A stretch of DNA of 64,000 bases from Ampelocalamus luodianensis (GCA_036346255.1 CM070622.1:29724751-29788750); one strand, 5' to 3'; numbered from the stretch's first letter, positions 48,300-59,571 are shown. Made by a program: numbers and translations. The notes: generated from the letters alone by a model not told the origin.

Positions 48300-48870
48300 C
48301 TCTCTCTTCCTTCGTTCATCCCAAGCCGGTCACCTCATAGGCACTGGCGTCAGGCCCTGCCATTGACCAACACCGATGACCATTCGATGCGCCCTATTTC
48401 AGTAGTAGCAACAGTGCACGAAAACCGAGGCACCTCTGCAAGCTCTGGTAATGCGGTGTCGTCCACTCGAGCCGCCACCGCGAAACCTCCAAATTCGTCG
48501 CCTAGACCGCCCTGCTGTACCTGTGAGTCTACCGAGCCTAGCCTCCCTTGCCGGTCTGCCCTCATTGCCGGAGTTCGCCGAAATGCGGCCTCGCGCCGCC
48601 GTTGCATGCGCATCTCGCCACGCCATGTCGCTCCGACTTCCTCCAAGTCTCGCTGTTCGCGTCATCTTGTCCGCCACGTCGCTCCGACCTCCTCCAGGCC
48701 GATCCCCATCCAACAAGCCCGCTGGAGATCGCCATTGTCAAGTCTCTCCGTGCCTCTGTCTTCGTTGTTCCCCTCGTACTTGAACACATGATGCATCTGT
48801 TGTCTCTATCGTCCTGCCGCCGAACCGCCGTCACTGTCTGTGGTGGTCGTCCATTCTTGTCATAGTAGGA
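48300..48870 (+). other. GC-rich coding-like block inside the MULE
   Basis: Several overlapping frames on both strands (up to 164 codons) exist because of GC content. None shows a domain I recognise. An internal near-repeat (GTCGCTCCGACTTCCTCCA and GTCGCTCCGACCTCCTCCA, at about 48625 and 48675) suggests local duplication. It could be captured host exon sequence; function unknown. Confidence 0.3.
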
Positions 48871-49589
48871 GATGAAGAGAGGGTAAATAAGACTTCGTGA
48901 CCCTACATTATTTTATATTCTTTTCTTTTCTTACTCCACAACCAACTAAGCAAATTTCGACCATGTCAGCAACCCATGTGGCAATATTTAATGATGTCAG
49001 CGAATGCCACGGCAAAACCGCCCTCAATACCACCTTCAAGGGGTTGTTTGATCTGGTTTTCAAAGTAGAGGAGGTCGGAGATACCGTTGTAAAATAACTG
49101 GTACTGAAGAAGAGGGTCCAAATCAGACCAATTACATGGTAGAGGGACCAAATATAGACCTTTTCCTTTGGGGATTGGAGGTACATGGAAATTAACTAGC
49201 GGCAACTACTCCAAACTATCTCTACTACTTAGAAGAAGTTTACCATCTGTCCTCTCATCATCGTTCGCATCCATCCGATCGAAGAGCAGAGAATGGACAG
49301 ACCGGATCGCTTTGCGCAGCACGACAGCAGCAAACGGTTGCCCCCCACTCCTCTCACACCTCCCACAACAACTGCTCCCACGTTCTTCTCATTCCTCCTA
49401 TTCTCCCCGTTCTCTCCCTCCCCCTCCCTCCCCTCCCAACCGAACACCATCGCCTCCTCCCACCCGCCGATGCTGCCGCTTCCTCTCCCCACACGCTAGC
49501 ACACAACCTTCACTCCTCGCCCCGCTCAACCCTCACCCCGTCGTCTCCCCCTCCCTACTCCTTCCCTTCCCTCCCAGTCCGAGCCGCCC

Positions 49590-49873
49590 TCCAGCCGACG
49601 ACGAGGACGTGCAGGATGAGGAAGGGGCCGACCAAGTCACCGCCGCCGGCCACGGCACACCAGCAGGCCCCTTCTTTCTCCTCCAACGGATCGAAGCCTG
49701 CAGATTTGAAGGACCACATCGCCAGCCTCTACGGATCTCGACCTCCCTCCACCCTTGACGCGACAGAGGTGGGTACGCCAGATGCCGATGATGACGACGA
49801 ATTCAAAGATGATGGTTGGGAATTCTCGGAGGTGTCGTCCTCGCTCGGACTGCCACCATCCATGAAGTCGTAG
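49590..49873 (+). pseudogene. Unidentified GC-rich first-exon-like fragment with acidic WEF motif
   Basis: An 85-residue frame (49616-49873), open on both sides of its ATG, encodes a Pro/Ser-rich start, GSKPADLKDHIASLYGSRPP, and an acidic segment DDDDEFKDDGWEFSE. The acidic WxxF-like motif recalls adaptor-binding peptides in trafficking proteins, but I cannot name the gene. It sits 250 bp upstream of the RAB6-like start codon and may be captured together with it or from a separate gene. Confidence 0.35.
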
Positions 49874-51361
49874 ACATCGACGCATCGGATCGGATCGGAT
49901 CGGAGCGGAGCGGAGCGTATCACTCGCGAGTCATGCGAGAGAGGAAGGGGCTGGGCGAGAGCTTCGGGGAGGCACCCACCCATACCGTGGCCGCAAGCGA
50001 GCCAGAAAGCGAGATCCTCCTCCCCCTCTCGACCCGCCTGCCTGCCAGATCTGATCCAATCTGATCTGATCTCGCCGCCGCCCCCGCACGCCAGAGAAGG
50101 AAAGACGAGGAGGAGAGGAGATGGTTCCCGTGTTGGCCCTCGCCAAGTACAAGCTGGTTTTCCTGGGCGACCAGTCCGTTGGCAAGACCAGCATCATCAC
50201 CCGCTTCATGTACGGCAAATTCGACAACACCTACCAGGTCGATTTGCCTTCCCCAATCCTGTGTCTATTTCATGTTTGATTTTTCCATTTACTCGTCTTG
50301 AGCCGGGTCAAATCGGATCGATCGAGTGATCGGACCGATCCGCGCTAGCGGCGGTGGGGTTCGGTTTGATCTGTTCCTGTGGACGGGTGATTGGATCTGT
50401 CGATCAAGCGTGCAGCGTGTGGTCTAGCCGTTCTTGGCTGGGGCAATCAGATTCTTTGTATCTATTTTTTTTATATCACGAAACGATGTAATGCTCATGA
50501 TCCCTAACTGAGGAAGCTGAATAGGCATGTCACATGTATGTGTGTAATCACTATGATATTATTTGAGGTATATTTTGGGGGTTTAGGGAGTGAGAATTTG
50601 TGGCGCGATCGATGCTATCATTGGATCTCAGCGATGTTCGGTGAAAAATATGTCCAGGTGCTTGGGGGTTGGAGCCAAACTTTTGAGTGCATTGGCACAA
50701 TGATTGGGATGTGAATGTCCTGTTGCAGAATTGTAGGTGTTGAAATGTAGGGAACACAAACTAAGAGTTGTGTTAACGGCCTCTTACGATGTGAGCATGG
50801 AGTAACGTGACACCTCGGATCCCAATTTGATATGGAACCTTTGCCATTTCTAGGGCCTAACACTAGCCCGTTTTCACATAATTGTTATGACTTAAAGACC
50901 TTCAAGGCAGTATGGAATGGATGCCACAATCTTAGTCTGAACTACTGTTGTACTTCCTTCATATTTACATCTCCAATAGACATGTTGTTCCTGATGAATG
51001 GTGATGGTTGGTACGCTGTGCTGTATGGTTGTGAGAGTGATGATGGTGTTCTGATGCTTAAATTTTTTAACACCCTTCATGGAAGTAAAAAATAAAATGT
51101 TTTGTTTTATATAGTAATCTTGCTCAGTTAATTGTCTTCTTACATTTTGTTCTTTTGCAAATAGGCTACAATTGGTATTGACTTTTTGGCGAAGACAATG
51201 TACCTTGAAGACAGAACTGTGAGACTCCAACTCGGGTGTGACATCTTTTACTGCACGACTGACAAGTCGGTCTGTCCATTGGTGTACTGCTGAGTGCTTG
51301 CCTTTATGATATGTATTTTTGTACTATACTTTTCAGGGATACAGCTGGTCAGGAAAGATTT

Positions 51362-51489
51362 AGGAGTTTAATTCCAAGCTACATCAGAGATTCTTAAGTT
51401 GCTGTTATTGTATATGATTTGATTCAGGAGTTTAATTCCAAGCTACATCAGAGATTCCTCAGTTGTTGTTATTGTATATGATGTTGCAA
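51362..51489 (+). repeat. 64-bp tandem duplication in RAB6-like exon 3
   Basis: AGGAGTTTAATTCCAAGCTA starts at 51362 and again at 51426. The copies differ at a few bases (TTAAGTTGC against CTCAGTTGT). The 64-bp period is not a multiple of three, so it shifts the frame. The first copy also carries an in-frame stop. Confidence 0.9.
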
Positions 51490-51514
51490 GTATGCTCTCT
51501 CTCTCTCTCTCTCT
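51490..51514. repeat. CT dinucleotide microsatellite
   Basis: A run of about nine CT units just inside intron 3 of the RAB6-like pseudogene. Confidence 0.85.
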
Positions 51515-51811
51515 GCATTTTTTTCATCAGCTGTTTCTAAACCCAAAACTTGCAGCACAGAAAGAATTTCTTAAGCAGATTTTGATGTTAGATGTGCAAA
51601 AGCTGCAATTTTGACTGACAGATTCTTTCTTAGTTAATTTCAGATTAAATACGATTGTTCTTGTCTTTTCTTTTCCCTTAGTTTTTCATTCATGCTGCAG
51701 GCAGACAATCTTTCTTAAACACTTCAAAGTGGATAGAGGAAGTCCACACTGAGAGGCGTAGTGATGTTATCATTGTGCTTGTTGGGAACAACACTGACCT
51801 TGTTGACAAAA

Positions 51812-52828
51812 GGTGAGTGTGGTTCACATTGCTATCTTTTTCCTGTAGCTTTTATTAGTTGTTCTGTTGGATGCTAATGGTTGTACTTATCCCTTGGTTC
51901 TATGTGATGTCAGCTATAGTTCTCCATATGTCTTGTGTGTTGTTAGCCCTATATGTACGGTGTACCAAAATTTGCAATTTGATTGTCTTATATAGGACAG
52001 AACCGTATGATGCCTTATGACATAGTGATACACATTTATTTGCACCATCATTGAATACTAGAGTAATTGAACACAAAAATCATGTCGACCAAAATTAACT
52101 AGCATTATTTGGTTTGTTTTACTTTGGAATTTTTAGTTGGATGCACCCCGAAATTTGTGATCAGAAAAATGCATAATAAAAGTTTGATAAGTATAAGAAA
52201 AGCCAAAACAATCAAGTAGTTAGTATAAGAAAAGTTTTAGGTGCAGTTATTCATTTTTTCCAGTGCCAAGGATCAGTCCATCTGTACTTTGATTTATGCC
52301 AGTGTATCACACCTAGCAAGACTTGTGCCAGTGCATCAATATGATTATTTGATGGTATGTGCCAGTGCATCACATTTTTAAGTAGTAGAGATTCATTTAG
52401 TTTCAACTATACACCAGTCCTATGATGGCTGGTAACTGTTAGGTGGAGTGTTAATATAGGTTCATCTCAGCTTGACCTTGGAATAGCATGCTGCAATGGA
52501 GGTACTTTGCAACACCATAAAAGGAAGAAACCCAAAATCATATTACCAGAAAAAAGTTCAAACAATAACATCACATGATATGATTCAAATGCTCCAGATC
52601 ACAAGATGGTAATTTCATTTAAATACTGCGTGTAATGGCCAAAGAGGTATGATAGAACATTATGATGGGTACATTTACAAAATCATTTGGATCATGCGGA
52701 GGATACATTGCAGCATCAAAAGTATGATGAAGATTCACTTACTAATTCTTGACTAAACATATATAGTGTTGATAAATCTGACCCATAGATCATTCAATGT
52801 TTTTTCAGGAGATTATTCATCACCTCAA
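51812..52828. other. Intron 4-like sequence of the RAB6-like pseudogene
   Basis: AT-rich noncoding sequence after the exon 4 donor GTGAGT. I see no further RAB exon here; the expected exon 5 is missing before the duplicated segment begins. Confidence 0.5.
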
Positions 52829-53023
52829 GCACAGAAAGAATTTCTTAAGCAGATTTTGATGTTAGATGTGCAAAAGCTGCAATTTTGACTGGCAAATTCT
52901 TTCTTAGCTAATTTCAGATTAAATACAATCGTTCTTGTCTTTCCTTTTCCCTTAGTTTTTCATTCATGCTGCAGGCAGACAATCTTTCTTAAACACTTCA
53001 AAGTGGATAGAGGAAGTCCACAC
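52829..53023 (+). repeat. Second copy of RAB6-like intron 3/exon 4 start (195 bp), fused to LCB2
   Basis: Near-identical to 51555-51749, starting GCACAGAAAGAATTTC and ending GGAAGTCCACAC within exon 4. It stops abruptly and the LCB2-like exon begins at once, so this marks the joint of two captured genes. Confidence 0.88.
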
Positions 53024-56000
53024 ATGCCCAGCCCATATCTATGCAACATCCATGTCACCTCCAGCAGTCCAGCAGTCCAGCAGGTCATCCCTGCGATAAA
53101 TGGTTATCCTTGGGGAAGATGGATCTAATAGACGTATATCAGAAAGAAATTCAACTTTTATAATAGGGGCCAAGAAACTTGCTCAGATTCGGGAGAAGAG
53201 CAATTTCTTCCGTTGTGAACTTCAGAAAATGGGTTTTGAGGTTCTTGGAGATAATGACTCACCTGTCATGCACTCATGCCTATCATGCTTTACAATCCTG
53301 CTAAAATTCCTGCATTCTCAAGGGAGTGCTTGAGGAAAAATGTGAGTTTTCATATGCACCACACCATCCATTAGATGCATAATAAAAATTGTTGGCCGTT
53401 CAGTAATTTTTTCAATGGGAATTTGTCTCAAAACAATTCATGCTTTATGTTTGAATTTGGTAACATACTGAATTTTTTATGATTTTTTTTACTAATGTGG
53501 CATGATGCTCTATAATTCTAGGTTTTTTTTGTTACTGTTGCATTTCCTGCTACGCCACTATTACTTGCCAGAGCTAGGATATGTCTATCAGCTTCCCACT
53601 CCATGGAGGATCTTATTAAAGGATTGGAGGTAAAGTCCACACTCTCGTCAATGTTACTGCTGTAACATCCCCATCTTTATTAATGAAGATTAGTATGCAT
53701 CTTATCAATGTGCATGTCATTTCTAAAATATATGCATAAATTATTGCACTTGGAAAATCTTAATTGAAATTTAAACATACACTTCCATATGAAACCCCAA
53801 ATAAAAATAGGAACAAAAACATTTGATCATCATCTGAAAATAATTTATTCAAATACTAGAATAATTATCATGAATAAATATAATTTTTACCAAATTGTTG
53901 GAACTCATTTGCACCCTCAGAAAATTCGAACACAATTCAAAGACCTATTCTAAGTTTGAATTTAAATTATACAAAGTAAATCATGAACAGTGATATTAAA
54001 TAATTTTTATAAATACTAGGTCATCCCAGGAACCCCTCTAAAAAGTTTCAGATTTTTTTGAATTTTATTTCTATTTTTAAAGCCTCAGTCAAACTAGAAT
54101 CAATAGATTTCAAAACCAGTCAAACTGGCACTATTCCTCGGGCTCGGACCAATATCCGACTCAAGTCCGACCCGAGGCGAGCTGTCTTGACTTAACCGCC
54201 TAAACACACCGGACCCTATCAGCACCGATCTGGACCCTCGATTATCGATCGGACGGTTCACAAATCCCCACGTCACACCGCACCTCTCCTCGCTCTTGTG
54301 CCGCTGACCGGTGGAGCCCACCAGTCAGGTCTTCCTTCAACCTCGGGCAGGCGACACTCAGAGCGCGCCTGCCACGCGCTCGTTGCATGCTGCCCCGCTC
54401 CTTCGACGCCGTGAAGCCACCGCCTGTGACAACCTATCCCTGAGCGCCTCCTTCTCACGCCACTTCCAACTCGGTCATCTCCTGAGGATAATACCCCTCC
54501 TTGCCCTCTAGTTCTTGTCACTTCTCCTCTCGGGGCTGAGGAGGAGGAAGCTCCCTCGAGCTCATCTACTCGGTAAAGTTCTTGCCGCAAGATCTCTCGG
54601 CTCCCTCTTTCCTTGCTGTTTCCATTTAAGCTTATTTGGGCCTTTGATTTTGCTTGTAGTTGCCGGGCCACCCTCGTCGCTCTCGACGCTCCAGAGCACG
54701 CCCCGAAGGCCATCTTCGAGCCATCTCTAGCTCCGGTGAGTTTGGTCTTAGTTTTAGCACGTCACTTTGCGACATGAGGCACGAGCCCCGTTTCCCCTCA
54801 ACTTATTTCATCATTGATTCACAGGCACAACCGTATTTTGAAGTTTCCCCCTTTTGTCGGCCGATGCTACTGTTCATCGTCCAATCGTCATCCTGGTGAG
54901 CCATTTTTCGATTCCATGCATTTTCACCACCTACAAGTCACCCCCAAGCTTCCTCAACTCCTTGTTGTCATTTCTTTTGTCTAGGAAACCCCCTCCACGT
55001 GAGGCCTTCCACCGCCACCGCCATTACCGGTGACCGCTTCTTCCCGAGCTTCACCGACCACTCCATCTCTCTGGTGAGCTTCAGTGACCCTCCTTGTAGC
55101 TTGAAAACGCGTTGGTTAGCTTGGAGTTACACCGTGCCTTCACTTGCACGTTAGCCGTAGAAGTGCCGCCGCTCGTGGCCGGCTAGCCGCCGCAGCCATC
55201 TCCGCTTGCGCCACCACCCCTTGAGCTTCGTGAGGGTACCGTGAATCCTTTTCGGTCTCCATGTGCGCCGGCGTGGACCACAGCCACGGCGGCAAAGAAG
55301 CCACACAGCGCCGCGAAGGAGCGTGCCATGCTCCGACCGCGCTCAGAGCCAATCATTAGAAGTTAATTGCGGTGATTAGTACTTATTAACGAATCTTTGT
55401 CGGCAAATCATTAATTTGCTGCTGGGTTTTTGCGTTTAGTCTCTATGACGTGTGGGCCCAGCACTTTAAGTGATTAGTAATCGGGGTGGTGAACCCGTGG
55501 ACCGAGCTCTTAGCTTTTGGTCCATGCACTGTGCTTGTGAGCCAAGTCAGTGACTTGTAGGGCCCACCTGTCGGGGTTAACCGGAAATTAAATAGAAAAT
55601 GGAAAACAACATTTGTACTGGACCCACCTGTCATAGACTTGGGCTAGGATAGAGCTCGGTGTAAAAGAGTTAAGTACTTAAGAAAGTCCAGAATACATTT
55701 AATTGTACACTATAAATTGCTATTTAACTTTGAAAATCCATATCTTATTCAAATCAACTTCAAAATGAATGAAACCAGTTTTGGTATTTTTCATATTATG
55801 TGAATTTTATTTTAAAATAGGTTTCAAATATATATCAGTAGCAGAGAATATAGATTTAAGAAAATGATCTATAACTCTATTATTTTTTACAATAGAAAAA
55901 CACTGTTAACTTCAAAAGTACATAACTATTTCATATTAACTCCAAATCACATGAAACCACTTCTGGAAATTTTCACTTTTGGTAAACTTTATATTAAAAT

Positions 56001-58690
56001 TAGTTTCAAACCTGTCTCTGTAGCATAGAGCTTTATTTGGAGATTAATCCATTAAAACCATTATTGTTGCAATAGGAAAAAGGACTGATAACTTCAAAAA
56101 TGCATAACTAATTATTGGAAACTCCAAAAACAGTGAGACCACTTTTGATAATTTTCATTTTCAGTGAACTTAATTCTAAAAATAGTCTCCATATTACTTC
56201 TGTCACAGAAACTATATTTGGGAGAATATAATCTTTAACTCCATTATTGTTATACTATAAAAGGCTGATAACTTTGAAAATACATAACTAAATCATAAAA
56301 ACTCCAAATAGGACAAACTCAACTGTTTTGAACTTGTCTCAATATTACCTATTTACCTATGTAATCCTTTACCCCACCACTGTTCTACAAATTTTGGCCA
56401 AATAATTAAATTACATAACTTAGGGTTAATGAAACCTGAAATTCAAAATAGCATAACTTCCAATTCATAACTCCAAATGGAATAATTCTTTTACCTAAAT
56501 CCATCCAAAATCATGACCTAACTACTGTAGAAAAATCATGCATTTTTGAGCATTTTGGTTTTTGAGCTGTTTTCTCGGTATTTATTTGAGGTTATAATTA
56601 TATAGATCCCGAGCATATTGATATCGACACTTACGCTACTGAGAGTGAGCAGCTACTGTACCAGCAAGGCAAGCATCCTTTGAACTTTCTTTTTGCATCA
56701 TATTTGATCCCAGTTTTGTTAGGATAGATGCAATGATAATTACTTGCATGCTATTTTGATATTGTCGCTATTTTTGTGATGAATAGTTAGACACATCCTA
56801 TATTCTTGTCATTGTGGCTATCCATGAATTATTCTAGTACTAAAATGCTTATGATAGGATGTGTGAGATTATATTGTTCGGGTATGCTTAGCCATGCAAG
56901 TCTAGAAACGGTAGTCTGATTGCCGGGAATAGCCCGACAATTATGGGATAAACATAACTCTCATTGTATACTTTTGTTTCAGATCCTTGTATCTGTTTTA
57001 TGAGATAAATTTTGTCATTTTAAATGAGCTTTTTGGTCTGGACAAGTGTTGGTTAGTGATGGTGCTTTGTGCACGAGCATTGGGCAAGTGGAAGGACTTG
57101 TTTGGACAATTAAGGACCGAACTTTGGGTACCTGCTGTTCAAGCAACACTCGTGCTATCACACTCGGTATATGGGTGCCGTATGGTTAAGTAGGGGGAGG
57201 GTTTTGTTGTGTTGAGTCCCACGGTGGTGAAATTGTAAGGGCATGGGACCGTGAAATCCTATGTTCCTTTTGGGCCGATAGGGCATATAGGCCGTAACGT
57301 CTTATGTTCCTAGGAGCCCTGGGTTGAGGGACTTAACCCAATGGAATCTTCTTGCTAAAAACGACCATATCTTGATTTACCCGGCCGGCATACCATAGGA
57401 AGTATGTTATATTCGGAGGCATCTGGAGGCTTACGGGCTAATCAAGTCGTGTGGGTAAGTAGTACACCTCGCAGGTATAAATCTATTCGAATAGCCGTGT
57501 CCACTGCTATGGACGACCGCTTGAAATTTGTGGTCGCTTATTGTTAGACTTGGAATTAAAATTGTGGGTAAACTTGGTAATTATCATGAATGGGATGTTC
57601 ATGTTTGGTAGTATCAAAGTGGGAAGCCACTTTGCCATTTGTATGCTTTATTTGTTACTCACCATTACTTATTCATATGCTTTACTTCTACTTCAAATCT
57701 GATTTTAAAATGGGCACATGAAAAACTAGTATGTGTAGGATGTTAATTGTTGCGTCTCTTTCGCAAAACTAAACCAATATGAGCCATCCTTTGAATGACC
57801 CTTATGCATAAATAATTTTATTTGTGTAAGACTTGCGAGTACACTTGTACTCAGCCAGATGTTTGCTGGCCTTTTCAGGTGAGGAAGATTATGAGTCTGA
57901 CGATCTTGTTAGTATTGACTTGGGTGACTCTAACGAGTAGTGTGCTATCATTTAACCCCCAGTCGGTTGCCGATGGGTGATGGGCATACCACTACTGGTC
58001 TTTTGCTTATTTTACTTGCTTCCGCTGCTACTTGATACTTTACTTTGAATTTGGCCGGTCGGCCGTATGTAATAAGCTGTAGACTTTGACTATTATGCAG
58101 TATGTCTTTTGATCTCTTGTTGTATGCGTTGTATGGATGAAATCAACGTTGGATGAGGGTATGAGTATATTGGTCGTTGATCTTGGGAGCCAATATAAGT
58201 CATACTCGTTGTTAATGAATCCCCATTTAACTCACTAAGTGTAGTGCTTCGAATCGAAAGAGAATCGACAATCATGTAGCGCTCGCAAAGGAGCAGCGCA
58301 TGATCGTTGAGGCTCTAGTATTCGCCAAGCCTCTCACTTGGATAGAGTTAAATTGGAATTCATTTACCGGAGACCCGTAATTATGTCCCTAAGACCTTGT
58401 CTAATCTCGGTCTTATGGAGATAATTACCGGGGTCCCCACAACTGCCTAGGTGGCTTGGTGTGACAAGTTTGCTTTAGTTGCAAACCACAAGAAGTATAA
58501 TTGATATCAATTCATGGAACCATATGATTACATTTATGGATAGTGCCACGTACACACCCCTAATCATGCATTAAATTCCATGCAAATTGTTCAGGCTATC
58601 AGCAAAATTGGTTATCTCGTGGGAATCAAGTACTTCCCAGTTGAGGAAGAAAAGACTACATCGGTTGAGAAACTGAAGAAGCTTCAGTAA
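53024..58690 (+). pseudogene. Serine palmitoyltransferase LCB2-like pseudogene, 3' exons
   Basis: LCB2 is the PLP-binding subunit of serine palmitoyltransferase, the first enzyme of sphingolipid synthesis in the ER. The first exon-like part (53024-53338) encodes AHIYATSMSPPAVQQ, then AKKLAQIREKSNFFRCELQK and MGFEVLGDNDSPVM. It has an 8-bp microduplication (about 53070), a 35-bp insertion after GEDGSNR and a shift after PVM. The next exon (53522-53629) reads VTVAFPATPLLLARARICLS and ASHSMEDLIKGLE. The last exon (58595-58690) encodes AISKIGYLVGIKYFPVEEEK and TTSVEKLKKLQ then TAA. The solo LTR sits in the last intron. The catalytic lysine region upstream is absent, so it cannot work. Confidence 0.85.
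53661..58441 (+). mobile_element. Solo LTR, 4.78 kb, with ACTGC target duplication
   Basis: Begins TGTAACATCCCCATC and ends CGGGGTCCCCACA. It is flanked by ACTGC on both sides (53656-53660 and 58442-58446). There is no primer site, interior or second LTR, so it is the product of recombination between the LTRs of one element. It has CTATTCGAATAG at 57483-57494 just after a TATAAAT, plus a GGACCC-type end, linking it to the giant-LTR Tekay-like families of elements A and B but in the opposite orientation. It carries no gene; GC-rich frames at 54270-55350 are chance. Confidence 0.93.
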
Positions 58691-59143
58691 ACAGTGACAA
58701 GTGGAAGCAATCTGATGTGCTAGATCTACTGGGTCATCTTGGTAGTGCATCATGCCTCGCTTTAGCTCTTTTGTACACCTCAGGACCCTTTCGTTTTCCT
58801 TTTTTTCTGAAGCGATTTAGATTTTGTACAGCTTGTATTATCACCCATGATAGTTCAAAACATAACTTGCTGATAGAGACATTGTTTTGTTGAATTCAAA
58901 AAAGCAATTTTCCCTGTTACAACTTTGAAACCTTGTGAGTAAATGACTGAAATCATGTAGATACTTTTTCCCTTCTGATTTTGACTTTCTTTCAAGGTGC
59001 ATTATTAGTTGCATCGATTATGTTTGAAATCACATTGACAAGAAATATCTGGTTATCACTATTTATCAGCGTCCAGTTTCATTGACCAAGTTGTAAACCA
59101 AGCTAGTGTCAGAAACAAGGAAAAAAAGGATCTTAAATCTCTA

Positions 59144-59240
59144 TCTCTACTACTTAAATGAAGAGGGAGATTGGTGAGCAGCAACAATACATTCTATGTA
59201 AAAATTGATTTTCCGTTGCAACGCACGGGCACATGACTAG
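59144..59240 (+). repeat. Helitron 3' terminus with a second 5'-like start
   Basis: TCTCTACTACTTAAATG (59144) repeats the left-end sequence at 49219. The interval ends with CCGTTGCAACGCACGG (containing the 10-bp palindrome CGTTGCAACG), GGCACATGA, CTAG and target T. It is either the 3' end of the 10 kb Helitron or a complete mini-Helitron of about 97 bp. Confidence 0.65.
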
Positions 59241-59571
59241 TAATTAAAGATGTTCCAATCTGTCCTAGAAGATCCGGACAAATCTTTACTGCTGGCTCAC
59301 AGTACTAGTAGTAGTAGTAATAAAGTTTCTATTTATTCTCCACTGCATTACATAACTATACTTAATTGCTATTCCACGATTGCGATGGCAGTATAGCACA
59401 ACTTCTTACTTACCATTCATGAAAACTAAAAGCATCAAACCAGGACAAGCTTCGGATTTGTCACACATCCATATACCATATACATATATGCCTCTTTCTT
59501 TTCACTAGCGCTTGCTTGTATCCTCTGGCCCATAGACCAAAAAGATTTCGCAGCACCCAATATGTAGCTGG
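59241..59571. other. 3' flank of the terpene synthase gene
   Basis: AT-rich, with an AGT trinucleotide run near 59306-59318. On the minus strand this should hold the 3' UTR and poly(A) signals of the terpene synthase. No other feature is visible. Confidence 0.5.

Larger units (their letters stand above)
47717..49166. mobile_element. Mutator-like element with GC-rich interior (possible Pack-MULE)
   Basis: Terminal inverted repeats of roughly 90 bp (left AAAAAGTTTATATTTGGTAC, right complement AAAAGGTCTATATTTGGTCC) are flanked by the perfect 9-bp duplication TTTGGGGAT (47708-47716 and 49167-49175). The interior contains a nested MITE (about 47935-48299) and a GC-rich, coding-like block (48300-48860) with no transposase. 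A MULE carrying host-like sequence instead of transposase fits the Pack-MULE pattern. Confidence 0.82.
50121..51811 (+). pseudogene. RAB6/RABH1-like small GTPase pseudogene, exons 1-4
   Basis: Exon 1 (50121-50237) starts MVPVLALAKYKLVFLGDQSV and holds the P-loop GDQSVGKT. Exon 2 (51165-51235) encodes ATIGIDFLAKTMYLEDRTVR. Exon 3 (51337-51489) holds DTAGQERFRSLIPSYIRDS. Exon 4 (51701-51811) encodes RQSFLNTSKWIEEVHTERRS and then VIIVLVGNNTDLVDKR. All splice sites are usable. The damage is clear: Trp of the WDTAGQE switch II motif is Gly, a stop (51395-51397) and a 64-bp tandem duplication disrupt exon 3, and the NKxD base-recognition box reads NNTD. The C-terminal exons, including the prenylated cysteines, are absent. 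RAB6/RABH1 GTPases act in Golgi traffic; this copy cannot. It sits in the Helitron. Confidence 0.9.
49219..59240 (+). mobile_element. Gene-capturing Helitron (candidate, about 10 kb)
   Basis: The left end A|TCTCTACTACTTAGAAG and right end CCGTTGCAACGCACGGGCAC...ATGACTAG|T fit Helitron rules: 5' TC, 3' CTRR, insertion between A and T, a short hairpin about 10 bases before the 3' end, no terminal inverted repeats and no target duplication. Inside, in one orientation and with introns kept, are fragments of at least three genes: an unknown GC-rich exon, a RAB6-like gene and the 3' part of LCB2. Multiple intron-containing fragments in series are characteristic of Helitron capture. No Rep/helicase is present, so it would be non-autonomous. 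Alternative: only 59144-59240 is a small Helitron and the gene fragments arrived otherwise. Confidence 0.6.

Noticed and set aside
48297..48865. Frames of up to 164 codons as a possible new gene
   Set aside because: Overlapping frames in several phases, no domain, inside a non-autonomous MULE; kept only as a coding-like block.
54273..55352. GC-rich frames suggesting a gene between LCB2 exons
   Set aside because: Located inside the solo LTR; the frames change repeatedly and lack domains.
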